Made by a program: the position numbers and the translations under genes | Shown: positions 53,052 through 62,905 of the stretch, piece by piece | Position numbering within the stretch: position 1 is the stretch's first letter | Layout: each line of letters opens with the position of its first letter | Notes under the pieces: generated by a model | Databases searched by the model: none | Seen by the model: only the letters and a program-made list of their open reading frames with translations | What the model was told of the DNA's origin: nothing | Assembly: GCA_007115705.1 (NCBI GenBank) | Contig: QXEO01000237.1 | Coordinates: 2,294,108 to 2,358,107, forward strand | Direction of reading: 5' to 3' | DNA: 64,000 bases | DNA from: Dactylis glomerata | Taxonomy: Eukaryota; Streptophyta; Magnoliopsida; Poales; Poaceae

Positions 53052-54471
53052 TACCAAAAATAATAGGACAAGTTTTACTAGCCTCCTTACCAAGTACTAG
53101 GAAATGAGTGGGATATTTGGTCTTACCGCAGAGAACTTCCACATCTCAAACAATACCCAAAGGCCAAACAGTCTCTCTGTTAGCAAGCTGAACAACCACA
53201 TCAATATCTTCAAGTTGGCAAGCGCCAATCTCATGCATAATTTCTTTGTAAAGCTCTAAGGGAATGGCACTTGCACTAGCACCAATGTCACATAAACCAT
53301 AATAGCAATGATCGCCAATCCTGACAGAAATAACAGGAACACTTGTTTTCCTATGCCTTTTAGGATGTGAGATAATGTTAGAAGCATCTTCACAAAAGAC
53401 AATATATTCATCCCCTACATCTTTAGTAACAAGGTCTTTCAATATAGCTACAGGAGTCTTAATAGTAATTTGCTCATCAGGCTCTACAGCTTTCTTAGTA
53501 CTTTTATTAGACACTCTTACCAAAGTAGAATACTCTTTTACCTTAGTAGGGAAAGGTGTCTTCTCAAAATAAAGTTCAGGCACAATGCTATCAACAGTAC
53601 AAACTTCAGTAGCTGTAGCAGGAATATGACTAATAGAATCTTTATAAGGTGCATGATATTTGTTCCAATCCTTCTTTAGAACATCAAGATACGAGGCAAA
53701 GGCCTTAAAACAGTTAGCAAGTATTTGAGAATCAATACCATAAGCAGTGCTAACATTATGAAAGTCATCGGTTCCCATAAAATCTTTAATGCATTCGTAA
53801 TCATAATTTATACCTGACTTTCTACCTTTGTCGTTCTCCCATCCTTCAGCATTTTCTTGAATACGGTCGAGAAGATCCCATTTAGCTTCTTCTTTCATAT
53901 GAGTAAATGATCCAAAGCAAGAAGCATCCAATAAATCCTTATCATGAAGAGCAAGCCTCGCATAAAGGTTATCAATAACAATATTGTTGGGGAGCTCATG
54001 AATGGGACATTTGAGAATTAATAACTTCAATCTCCCCCACGCTTGGGCAATAATCTCTCCATCATGAGGCCAAAAGTTATATATTCGATTGCGATCTTTA
54101 TGAATTTCACTTGGAGGATAAAACTTGGAATAAAAGAGAGGCACAATTTCCTCCCAAGTAATCGATGAATGATCCTTAAGAAGCCTAAACCACTCCTCGG
54201 CTCTGCCCATCAGTGATATAGAGAATAGCTTCCTCTTAACCTGGCTGGGTGTAATACCTGCACACTTGAATAACTCGCATAATTCATGTATAAAGAGTAA
54301 ATGATCGCCTGGATGGACAGTTCCATCTCCCAAATAGCAGTTATTTATAACACATTCAACAATTCTCGTAGGTATTTTAAAAGGATCCACTTGAGCAGGT
54401 GGTGGTTGTTCTACATCCACAACAGTAGTAGTAGTGTTCCCAAATAGGAAACCAAATGAAGAACTCTCCAT
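53052..54471 (-). pseudogene. Element A gag and protease (one in-frame stop, cut by element B)
   Basis: I start at the ATG at 54471 (MESSSFGFLFGNTTTT). Gag core motifs: PFKIPTRIVECVINNCYLGD, HPGDHLLFIHELCELF, FSISLMGRAEEWFRLL and PLFYSKFYPPSEI. Protease follows with CDIGASASAIPLELY (near 53285) and CPIIFGRP at the insertion point. TGA at 53146-53148 stands where CGA (Arg) is expected after PLGIV. Across the insertion the frame stays in phase with 44456. The whole polyprotein would be about 1570 residues, normal for a single-ORF Athila-type element. Gag should assemble particles; protease should cleave the polyprotein. Confidence 0.87.
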
Positions 54472-54563
54472 ATCTAAATAAAATGAAAGTAAAAGACAGA
54501 AATAAAAACAATACTCACAGCGATGGTTACCTTTACCAATTCCACTCTTCAATAGCGCTACAC

Positions 54564-54581
54564 TCCCCGGCATCGGTGCCA
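54564..54581 (-). promoter_or_regulatory. Primer-binding site of element A, tRNA-Asp type
   Basis: On the minus strand TGGCACCGATGCCGGGGA matches the tRNA-Asp site at 16 of 18 positions, 11 nt after the 5' LTR. Confidence 0.8.
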
Positions 54582-54592
54582 GAAAATAGTCT

Positions 54593-56106
54593 TGATGACC
54601 CACAAGTATAGGAGGTGTATCGTAGTACTTTCAATAAATAAGAGTGTCGAACCCAATGAGGAGCAGAAGGTGTTGATGAGTGGTTTTGATCAAGGATTCA
54701 CTGTAAATACTAGCAAACAGGTTTTGAGGGGTATTTGGTAATGCAAGTAAATAAAGTACGAGTAAATAAAAGACAGTAATAATAATTGCAGCGAGTGGCC
54801 CAATCCTTTCTAGAGCAAAGGACAAGCCGGTTGTGTAACCTATAATAACCCAACGTTCTCGAGGACACACGGGAGTTTCTGTCAAGTGTTTCGCTTCATG
54901 CCGCTAAATAATCTTTACTGGTTTGATAAGTGTTATGGGGGTGAACCTGTGCTAGCGTACTACCCTTACTAGGATTAATACACACTTGTGATTATAACCC
55001 TTGCAAGCATCCGCAAATACAAGAAAGTAATTAAGATAAATCTAACCACAGCCTTAAACTCTAAGATCCTACGCTCCCTAGTGCAATGGTTTCCCAACGG
55101 AGGTTTAGGTTTCTGTCACTCCAGCAACCCCACAATTGGTAGCCAAATACACAATGCATCTCACTAGGCCCATAAATGGTGAAGTATCATGTAGTCGACG
55201 TTCACATGACACCACTAGTGAAATAGCACCACAACAAATAAATATCAAACCACTAAATATTACTTAACAATAATTCACTACTAACATCTTGACTTCTCCC
55301 ATGTCCTTAAGAACTAAACGAACTACTCACAAGACATCATATGGATCATGATCAGAGGTGAAATAATTTTAAATAACAATCTGAACATAAACCTTAATTC
55401 AACGGTTCCACTCAATAGCATCAACCACAAGAGTAATCAACACCGGGAAAGTTTCCCCTAAGAATTTAACAAGATCCAACTCAAGATGTTACAGCGGGAT
55501 GGCGTGGTGATGGTGGAGATGAAGGTGCTGGTGATGGAGATGATGATGATGATGATCCCGATGAAGTCCGGTATGATGGTGATGACGATGGCGATGATCT
55601 CCCCTCTCCGAGAAGGAATTTGCCCGGCAGATTTCTGCTTGCCGGAGAGCTTTTCTCTCTCTGGTGTTTTCCGCCTCGTAGAGGCGGCGGTGTCTATCTC
55701 TCAACCCCCCTGACTTACGTTTTCGGGGACGATGAAGTACGCGCAGGGGCGAGACCTGAAGTGGGCCAGGGTGGCCACACAGTAGGCCGACGCGGCCAGG
55801 GGCCAGGCCGCGCCCCCTACGTGTGAGCCTACCCCCTGGCTCCTCTCGCCTCCTCCTTCTGGCTTCCTGAGTCTTTCGGCAAAATATAATTTTCTGGTAT
55901 TTTTCTGGAATTTTCCTGATCTTCCAAAATATAGTGTCTTGACGGTCCTTTTCCAGCAGAATCCTGACTCCGGCAGCAAATCCTCCAACGATCATCAAAC
56001 ATGTAAAAACAGAGGAAACAACATAAGTATCATCTCTAAATATGAAATATATCAATGAATAACAGTAAATTATGATACAAAATAGTGATGCAAAATGACC
56101 GTATCA
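54593..56106 (-). repeat. 5' LTR (right) of element A
   Basis: 1514 bp, minus-strand start TGATACGGTCATTTTGCATC. The GC palindrome lies at 55775-55827. It retains the roughly 332 bp lost from the left LTR. The His-rich minus frame at 55489-56055 is GATGAT repeat sequence and not a gene. Confidence 0.92.
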
Positions 56107-57925
56107 CATATCCAACCCCATGCTTACTTATCTTGATCACATGTATTGAACTATTCAATTTGCAAATGAGTTAATTGAGTAAATCAATGCATTATGAATC
56201 TTTGCCAATGCCTAAGTGTATTATATGCTATTTAAGAATAATTGTTGTCACACTTATTCAATAAGTATTGCTATTGCACTATTTGACACTTGTGTGGTTT
56301 AATTCACATGAGCTATTCCAAGTTCTAATCATGCTTTGGTAAAGCATAAAGGTTGCATCAGTTATGTCTTGCTTAGTCCAACTATTTCCAATCATATTGA
56401 TTTTTCCCAACTAAGCTCTCAAGTCCATATCTCACAATCCACAACTATTTTGCCATATCTCCTTTATCACAATACCTTAAGGAATTTAAATTGTTAAGCA
56501 AACCCTTTTCAATTGTTTGTCTTGTTTGATTATGTTTGTATTGTATGGTGTGTATATGTTGTGCTATTTCTATGTTATAGTTTGTGCGAAGAGCTACGTG
56601 CTTAGTTGAGAAGAGTGAAAAGACAGTGATCTTCAAAGAGGCAAGTGACACACATACCTTCTACCTACTTTTTACTACTGCATTAGTGTTTTTCAGTAGT
56701 ATGCATGATATATGGAATATACAACTGTTTTACAAAATGCTAGATCCTAGTAGTGTATAGCTATCCATGAACCCTACCTGATAGGATGCTAAATACTTGG
56801 AAAAATATTGATGCCATGCTATGTTCATCCTGTCAAAGTTGTTTTGTGAATAAATTAACAACTTCAACTAAAATGAACTACCTAGGTGGAATGGTTTGAT
56901 AAGATGAGGCGAAGAAGGTGGGTCCTGGGGCATATGCCAGGAAGGATGTGTACTCAGGATACCGCTCGGGTTTTGCCACTCAGGATTAAAGAGGTTACTA
57001 TGTCTTCTATGTTTTAGAGTACTTCCAGTGCAGCCTTATGACACTATGGGCTCTGTCTTGATTGAGTAGGATTAAGGGTTCAGCCAAGAGTACTGACACG
57101 AGGTGGTAGCAGAATATAGGGGCACGGTCAGACTAGTTTGGTTGAATGCTTTTTTCTGAAAGGTCTTGTCTTATTTTATTCTTTGGGGTAAAATAAGTCT
57201 TAAGGTGAAAGTGCACAACCCCTGCAGGGTGTCAAATCTAAGCGTTTAGCCGTGTCCTCGGTTATAGACAATTGAGTCTCTAGTCATGGAATGTTCGGAA
57301 GAATCTCATCATCTTTTCTGAATGCTTTAAAACTTAACTAGAAACCCTTAGGCAGGAGCTCAGGGCCATACACTCCGAGGGGTGGTGGTTTCTGATGTTC
57401 CAACTTTGTTGAGTTTCGCCCAGAACTACATGCCTAATTAACATATAGTGTATGGTGGTTATCTTGACCCTTATAAATTAAAATTTTGAAATAAAGTTTT
57501 GCAAAGATTGTAGGATAAAATTGGCTTTATGCAAACTAGCCTATGGGATCCACCAGCCAAATGTCATGTAGTATAGCCCTTTCACAACAGCCACCAAATA
57601 TGTGTCATTTGCCAGTACGTTGGTGTACTGAACCCTCTGGGGCTGCATATTCAAACGTGCAGGTTTTTATTTGTATGAGGAACGTTTCGTAGGATCTCAA
57701 GTCTACATTCCAACATGTCTGCCTGTGGCACGTGATAAAGATGGAGGCTCATTGCTACTGTGCTTTATGTTGTGCATTGTAAGGTTGAAGACCTATATAT
57801 CTGGATTTATGTTGTAATATTTGATGCTATTGCAATAATTACTAAATTTTGTACTATGGTGCTATCAGTGATCCAGGGAGTAGCACTTAACATAGGAGTT
57901 CCGCCTTTTCAAAAGGTAGGGTGCT
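56107..57925 (+). other. Non-coding interior of the 22840 chromovirus-type element
   Basis: It begins with CATAT, the right duplication of element A, and continues the sequence broken at 27164. No ORF of substance. Near 57890-57925 AAAGGTAGGGTGCTACAG resembles the text that precedes 3' LTRs of this class. The expected TGTAACATCCC LTR does not follow; Athila-type sequence does. So the 3' LTR seems lost. Assignment is inferred from contiguity. Confidence 0.45.
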
Positions 57926-58623
57926 ACAGTATTGTTGCTAGTGTGTGAGTGCTCGAAGTTATTTCCTTTAGATTCTGCAATTATATCTTTTTATTTCTTA
58001 TTTATATTTTCACTAGTTACGCTTAATGGAAAACAACAACAAAATTAGAGAGCTTTATAGTATTATCTTGAGTTAGGACATGAAGTGTTTGAAGAGAAAA
58101 TTAAAAAACCTATGGAACTTTATTTGCATGCTAATAGCAATGTTATTAGTATGAATTCTTTGAACACCATTATTGCTAATGCTATGGAAAAGTCTAAGCT
58201 TGGGGAAGCTAGTTTTTATGATCTTTTTAGTTCCCCGGCTTTCGAGGAAAATTTTTTATCTCATGATACTTTATCTCCCTTATGTGATAATTCTAATGAT
58301 GCTTGCGATCCACATACTGAAAGTATCCCTTTTAAAATACCTATGAAAATTGTTGAACATGTTTTGAATAACTGCTATTTTGGAGATGGAACTGTCCATC
58401 CTGGTGATCATTTCCTCTTTATACATGAATTATGCGAGTTTTTAAAGTGTGTAGGTATTTCAATGGACCAAGTTAAGAGGAAGCTACTCTCTTTATCAGT
58501 GAAGGGCAGAGCTGTGGAATGGTATAAGACGCTGAAGAATGGCCGATCCATTGGCTGGGAGGAAATTGTACCTCTCTTTTATTCTAAATTCTACCCTCCT
58601 AGTGAGATTCATAAAGATAAGAA
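57926..58623 (+). pseudogene. Athila-type gag, copy 1 (5' part, interrupted by a Helitron)
   Basis: The leader with ATGGAAAACAACAACAAAATT (58027) is followed by a stop (TAG near 58075). From 58085 an open frame encodes KPMELYLHANSNVISMNSL, SKLGEASFYDLFSSPAF, IPFKIPMKIVEHVLNNCYFG, HPGDHFLFIHELCEFLKC and FYSKFYPPSEIHKDKN. The protein is cut at 58623 by the Helitron and resumes at 60635-60698, then ends abruptly. It is a relative of element A's gag but a different family. LTR and primer site are missing on its left. Confidence 0.8.
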
Positions 58624-60634
58624 TCTCTACTAATAATATTGCTAGAGGTACGGTCCGTGTCCGTAAAATACGCTTTCAACCGATCAAAATACGTTTTCGT
58701 CCGCACTACATCGCGTCCGCGCGAGCCACGCGCAAATACTCGTCCGTCTCGAATACATGCTACAATTCAATCGGCAGGTCAAAAGAAAAAAAACATCCGT
58801 CTCCAAATTCAGACCGTCTCCTACTCGAATCGATCTGAGCAATCTCGAGATGCTGTGCGGGCGTGAGGCAGAGGATGCGCCGGGGAGCGCGCAGGGCGCA
58901 CAGGCGCGGGGGCGCAGGTCGGGGCACCGAGCCCCTGGCCAAGGTGTGCACGGGCGCGGGCGGAGCAAGGCTCATGGTGGCGAGGTGCAGGGCAGCTGCA
59001 GGTGAGGAGTGGGGTGCCGATTAGGCCTGATCCCATGACATCCTCTATCTGCTTGCTAAGGCTGGTGCGGTTGTCTCTCTTGGTTTCCTGTGGCTTGGCT
59101 CTGTGGTGAAATTATAGGTTTCAGATCAATTAGGTGCTGGGGTTAGGTTGAATTAGTATAATTTTGTTGTTAGGTACGGAGATTTTGAGTGGGACTCAGG
59201 TTTTCTGGTTGAAATTTGCACATTTCTGCACAGCGGGATTTGTATGGTAAATTATCTGTGCGTGGTGGATTACTGGAGACTTTGAAAAAATGCTTGGCGG
59301 CTGTTTAAGTGTCCATGCTTGACTGAATTGGATTGCAATATGGTAGACTTGCTTCGTATTTCTGATTTGGGTTGCTATTTGGTGGTTGTTCCAACTTCTC
59401 TATTGGTGCTGGTACACCTGGTTCTTGCGTTAAGTGAATATAAGGGTAATTAAATAAATTGTAGAGCACACTGAGCTCCGGTTATCTGGGTAAATGTCAT
59501 CTGATTTGTTTCTTGATGTGGTGAAAAAAAAATACTTGGGGTTGCCAGAGCTTCATCTGGTTGTGTTTGTGTTCTGGGGTCATTTAATGGAAACAAAGCT
59601 GACAGTTACATGTATCTACAGAGACATCATGCTCTTATCAGGGCAATATCATAGAGAGAGAACTAGATAGATGTTGTCCTGGTTGTTTTCATGTAGCAAG
59701 AGAAAGGAAGATACATATAGCTAGCAGTTATTGGATGTTGCTGTTGCATGTATTTGCTACTCTTCAATCATTACAGATGAATTACGCAAAGAAAATATGT
59801 TGTTGATATTGTTGTTTCACATTCATGGTTACGAAGTAAACTACTATATGAGTAATGTGTCTCTCTATATAATTGTTTTCCTTAGATTTTGGTATTTTGA
59901 AGTGGTTTTGACCGACATGGCGTCACCAGTCCACGTATAAGTCACATCAAAATAGGGATAATGCAAGAACAAGAAAAAAGATTAAAAAATATAGAGAAAC
60001 TACCAAAAAAGTAGATATGAAAGCTCTCAATTGTCTCATCTACCAAAAAACACAAAATAGAATCAAGCGAATGATAAGAAAAATAGAAATCCACGTGATT
60101 CAAATGTATAACTTTTTTCTTATAGTTGCTCTACTTAGGGACCAAAAATTTGATGAAGAAGATCAACAACATGCCCCTTTGGTTTGAGTAATCCAAATAG
60201 TAATGATATCCTGCTCAGTTGGATGGCTTTGTCTTTAAAATGTTAGTTGAAAAAATGTTTATATGTTGGCAGCAAAAAAAAATTAAAATCCTTTTAGTAG
60301 GCCCTCAGTGACCATAGATGGAACCTATCCTATTTTTACAATGACTTGGCTGACTATTCACGGATTTTAGTTGCCTTTAGCTGATGTGTTGGGGCCTATC
60401 TTAAAACCTCCATGGCTCCATAACAAATAAACATTCAAGAAGCCCTAAGCATATTTATTTGTGTGTAGTGACACATCATTTATGTACGAACATTTCACAT
60501 ATGCAATTATTGAGCCAGTATTTTTCGCGTGTGTTAAAATATGTTAAATGACCATATATGGTAGTTTCCATCATTTGTCCAGGATTGAGCCCTGACATTT
60601 AACGGCCCGTAGCAACGCACGGGCATTCAACTAG
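58624..60634 (+). mobile_element. Complete non-autonomous Helitron inside gag copy 1
   Basis: It begins A|TCTCTACTAATAAT and ends AACTAG|T. A perfect 6-bp stem GCCCGT/ACGGGC (60605-60624) lies 6 bp before the terminal CTAG. The uninterrupted target is present in the same window at 63355-63365 (AAGATAAGAATTATATT), so both ends and the A/T target are proved. There is no Rep/helicase. The first 400 bp are GC-rich with an exon-like stretch (58757-59005) ending at a GTGAGG donor, possibly a captured 5' exon. I recognise no product. Confidence 0.92.
60605..60634 (+). terminator. Helitron 3' hairpin and CTAG end
   Basis: GCCCGTAGCAACGCACGGGC folds as a 6-bp stem with an 8-nt loop, followed by ATTCAA and CTAG. 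In Helitrons this hairpin ends rolling-circle transfer. Confidence 0.85.
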
Positions 60635-60698
60635 TTATATTTATAATTTTCATCCTCATAATGGAGAAAGTATTGCCCAAGCGTGGGGGAGATTGAAG
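60635..60698 (+). pseudogene. Athila-type gag copy 1, continuation after the Helitron
   Basis: It encodes YIYNFHPHNGESIAQAWGRL and KS, then stops matching copy 2 at GTCACT (60698). The unrelated sequence that follows marks a deletion or rearrangement junction. Confidence 0.8.
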
Positions 60699-62905
60699 TC
60701 ACTGCACCATACGGAACACCACGTTAATCCTAGAGAACTCAGATAATTATCCGTCCGATCGAGCTACTAGCCCATTTGTACCGTAGGATCAAGGTTTCAC
60801 GGGTTGATTGATGAAGTAGCGTATCATGTTTGGTCTCTCCTGCGAGCACGCCTCTTCACCGTATCGTTCTCCCAGTTCTCTCGAAGATGTTCTCCTCCCA
60901 ATCTGGCAACGGCGGTCGGCGAGTTCCAATCCGGCAATAACGAGTCTCAGCTGGCAGCGGAATAGATAGCCATCCGTCTCTTCCTCCCCAGGAGCTGTCC
61001 GCATGGTGCGGATGAGACACGGCGGCGGCCAAGAAAGTTTCTTCATGCACAAGTGCACAACGGGGAGCTCACGCTCGCATATGTCTCGACTGCAGCTCAG
61101 GTCAGCGCTCGCAGGTTCTCCTTCAAATCCAATCAGGTGCCAACACAATGCTTTAGTGACCGTACTGTTTTAATAATGGTGACTACCACCGACAGTCTCA
61201 TCCATGATGTGAAAAAATCTTGACTGCATTCAGAGGTGTCTACGCAATAAAAGAAGACATCTAATTAGAGGATAGAAGATGAATTCTCTTGGCAAAGTAG
61301 CTGCCTGTAAACTCCCCGCATCTACTATTCTTTCTTTTTAAGCGTGCTGTGGTGTGGTACTTCGTGTGAGAATAAACGTGCCATGATTTGCCTTTGCTGC
61401 CATGATTTAGTTCCTTCTCCCTTCAATTGACTGATCATGTGAATAATTTGCCACAACATGGTTAATAAATTATACAATATTGTGGTTCCTGAATTTGAAG
61501 GATGTGATTTCGGGAGCTTTACTTGTGCCTTGACCAAATACAAAACATGCACAAACGAGTGCTGCTTCCTATTTTTTAAGTGCATTATGTACTATGGTAC
61601 TAGCAATATCCTGAATGTTTCGAACCTAAGAATATGTAACATTGAATTCCGTTGTTCTGTTAGTCATGGGATATATACATGAAAGTTTCCAATAGCAACT
61701 TTTATTATTATTGCACACTGATATACTATTACGTTCGCAAGATACTTAAATTTTCTCTATAATCGATAATCGTATTTCAATTTTTCAGATGGTGTACAAG
61801 GATATGATTGCCTCTGATGAGAACATTATATGCCCAAAAAACAGATTATGGGAGATTATCATCTCCAGATAAGTTTTCTATGTTTTCCTATATTTTTCAG
61901 ATACTTTGCAACTCAGGATTTTAAGAGTATGATAATGGTTTTTGAGAAATACTAAAGAGCATGTTATAAAAAAATCACACAATAATGGGCATCAGTTTCA
62001 ACCAAGAATTTACAATGCAGATACACCATGCATCAACAGTATCAAAAATGAGATTTCATATTGCTGTTGTAGTAATAAATGGTTTTCTTCCATAGGTTTA
62101 TTCATCTACTTTCTACTGAAAAGGTTGGCAAGAGTTCTGCACCGCATGGACCAAATAAAGAACAAACTAGATGAAGTGATTCTCCTGTGGAGGAAAATTT
62201 TCAGTTCTATGAGCATCGACTTTTCCAACACATCTAAGAGGAAATATGCAGCTATTGCTGCAAGTTTTTTTCTGAAGGGTAACTATTTCAAGCATTTTAA
62301 AATGCTATTGGTATTAATAGCACAATATGATGAAGCGTGTGTTCAAAATTAGTGCACAGTCATCCTTTTCCATGACCAATGCTTGATATACTTCGGTCTT
62401 CTCTTTAATAGTCTTAATGGCTTTTCTCAGAATTGTACTTATGATTATTCCATGATGCTTTTGTCGAGGGCTAACTGCGGTTGCCTGAATTCAGCCGGTA
62501 GGTGCCATATGCTCATAATAATGTGACGCCCTTAGCGAGTCATATATTATCGTCTTCATCCCGTTAAATTTGTGGATTGAGAATGGATCAGTGCTTTTGC
62601 TTCTGTCATCTCTGCTAGCTAATGTATATCTATATATTGTGTTGGCAAGTCGTACTTTGTGTATGGAAAGTGATTAGCAACCTTTCTTTAGAGTTTATGT
62701 TTGTTATCAAATCTATTCAAACTTTTTGGAGATAACACAAAATCTTTACGTCTGAAGTTTTGCTTTGGAAGTCCAATATCAGTTTTAATTTATATTCTTG
62801 ACATTTTTAAATACTATAATATTTTTATACTAATGTAGAATAAGTATTTCACATCAAAAAAATATAGATAAGCAAACCCGTGTGGATGCATGGGTTGATG
62901 ACTAG
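60699..62905 (+). mobile_element. Probable 5'-truncated Helitron
   Basis: The right end is a hairpin-like AACCC...GGGTT (about 62876-62895) followed by GATGACTAG|T. It abuts gag sequence at a site that is intact in copy 1 (A58169|T58170, ACCATTATTGC). The 5' end is not present: the left edge at 60699 is a broken junction with gag copy 1. Inside are exon-like pieces. One is 60789-61148 (minus frame, 119 codons). Another is 61791-61869, starting after TTTTTCAG. A third is a plus-strand frame at 61942-62352 with a coiled-coil-like helix (LKRLARVLHRMDQIKNKLDE). None is recognised. Confidence 0.55.
61942..62352 (+). pseudogene. Unrecognised gene-like fragment in the truncated Helitron
   Basis: The best part is residues 55-110: a basic, Leu-rich helical stretch (LLKRLARVLHRMDQIKNKLD, then EVILLWRKIF) followed by SFFLKGNYFKHFKMLL. 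An acceptor-like TTCCATAG at 62087-62094 suggests the true exon starts there and that the N-terminal 50 codons are intron. It may be an exon captured from a host gene. I cannot assign a family. Confidence 0.3.

Larger units (their letters stand above)
27165..56106 (-). mobile_element. Element A: Athila-type Gypsy retrotransposon (minus strand) with two nested insertions
   Basis: LTRs at 27165-28346 and 54593-56106 are flanked by the 5-bp duplication CATAT (27160-27164 and 56107-56111). On the minus strand the order is 5' LTR, tRNA-Asp-type primer site, gag-protease, RT-RNase H-integrase, a coiled-coil ORF in the env position, polypurine tract, 3' LTR. It is interrupted by 28972-39260 and 44457-53046. 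Without these its own length is about 10.1 kb. Two in-frame stops make the polyprotein inactive, but the reading frame is otherwise continuous across the 44457 insertion. Confidence 0.9.

Noticed and set aside
55489..56055. 188-codon minus-strand frame with a His-rich tail that could suggest a metal-binding protein
   Set aside because: The His/Asp run is the translation of a GATGAT-type repeat in the LTR of element A, and the frame overlaps the LTR start. The same text occurs at 27740-28228.
59731..59940. Small hydrophobic ORF in the Helitron that could be a membrane peptide
   Set aside because: 69 codons in A/T-rich filler with no promoter, splice context or homologue that I can recognise.
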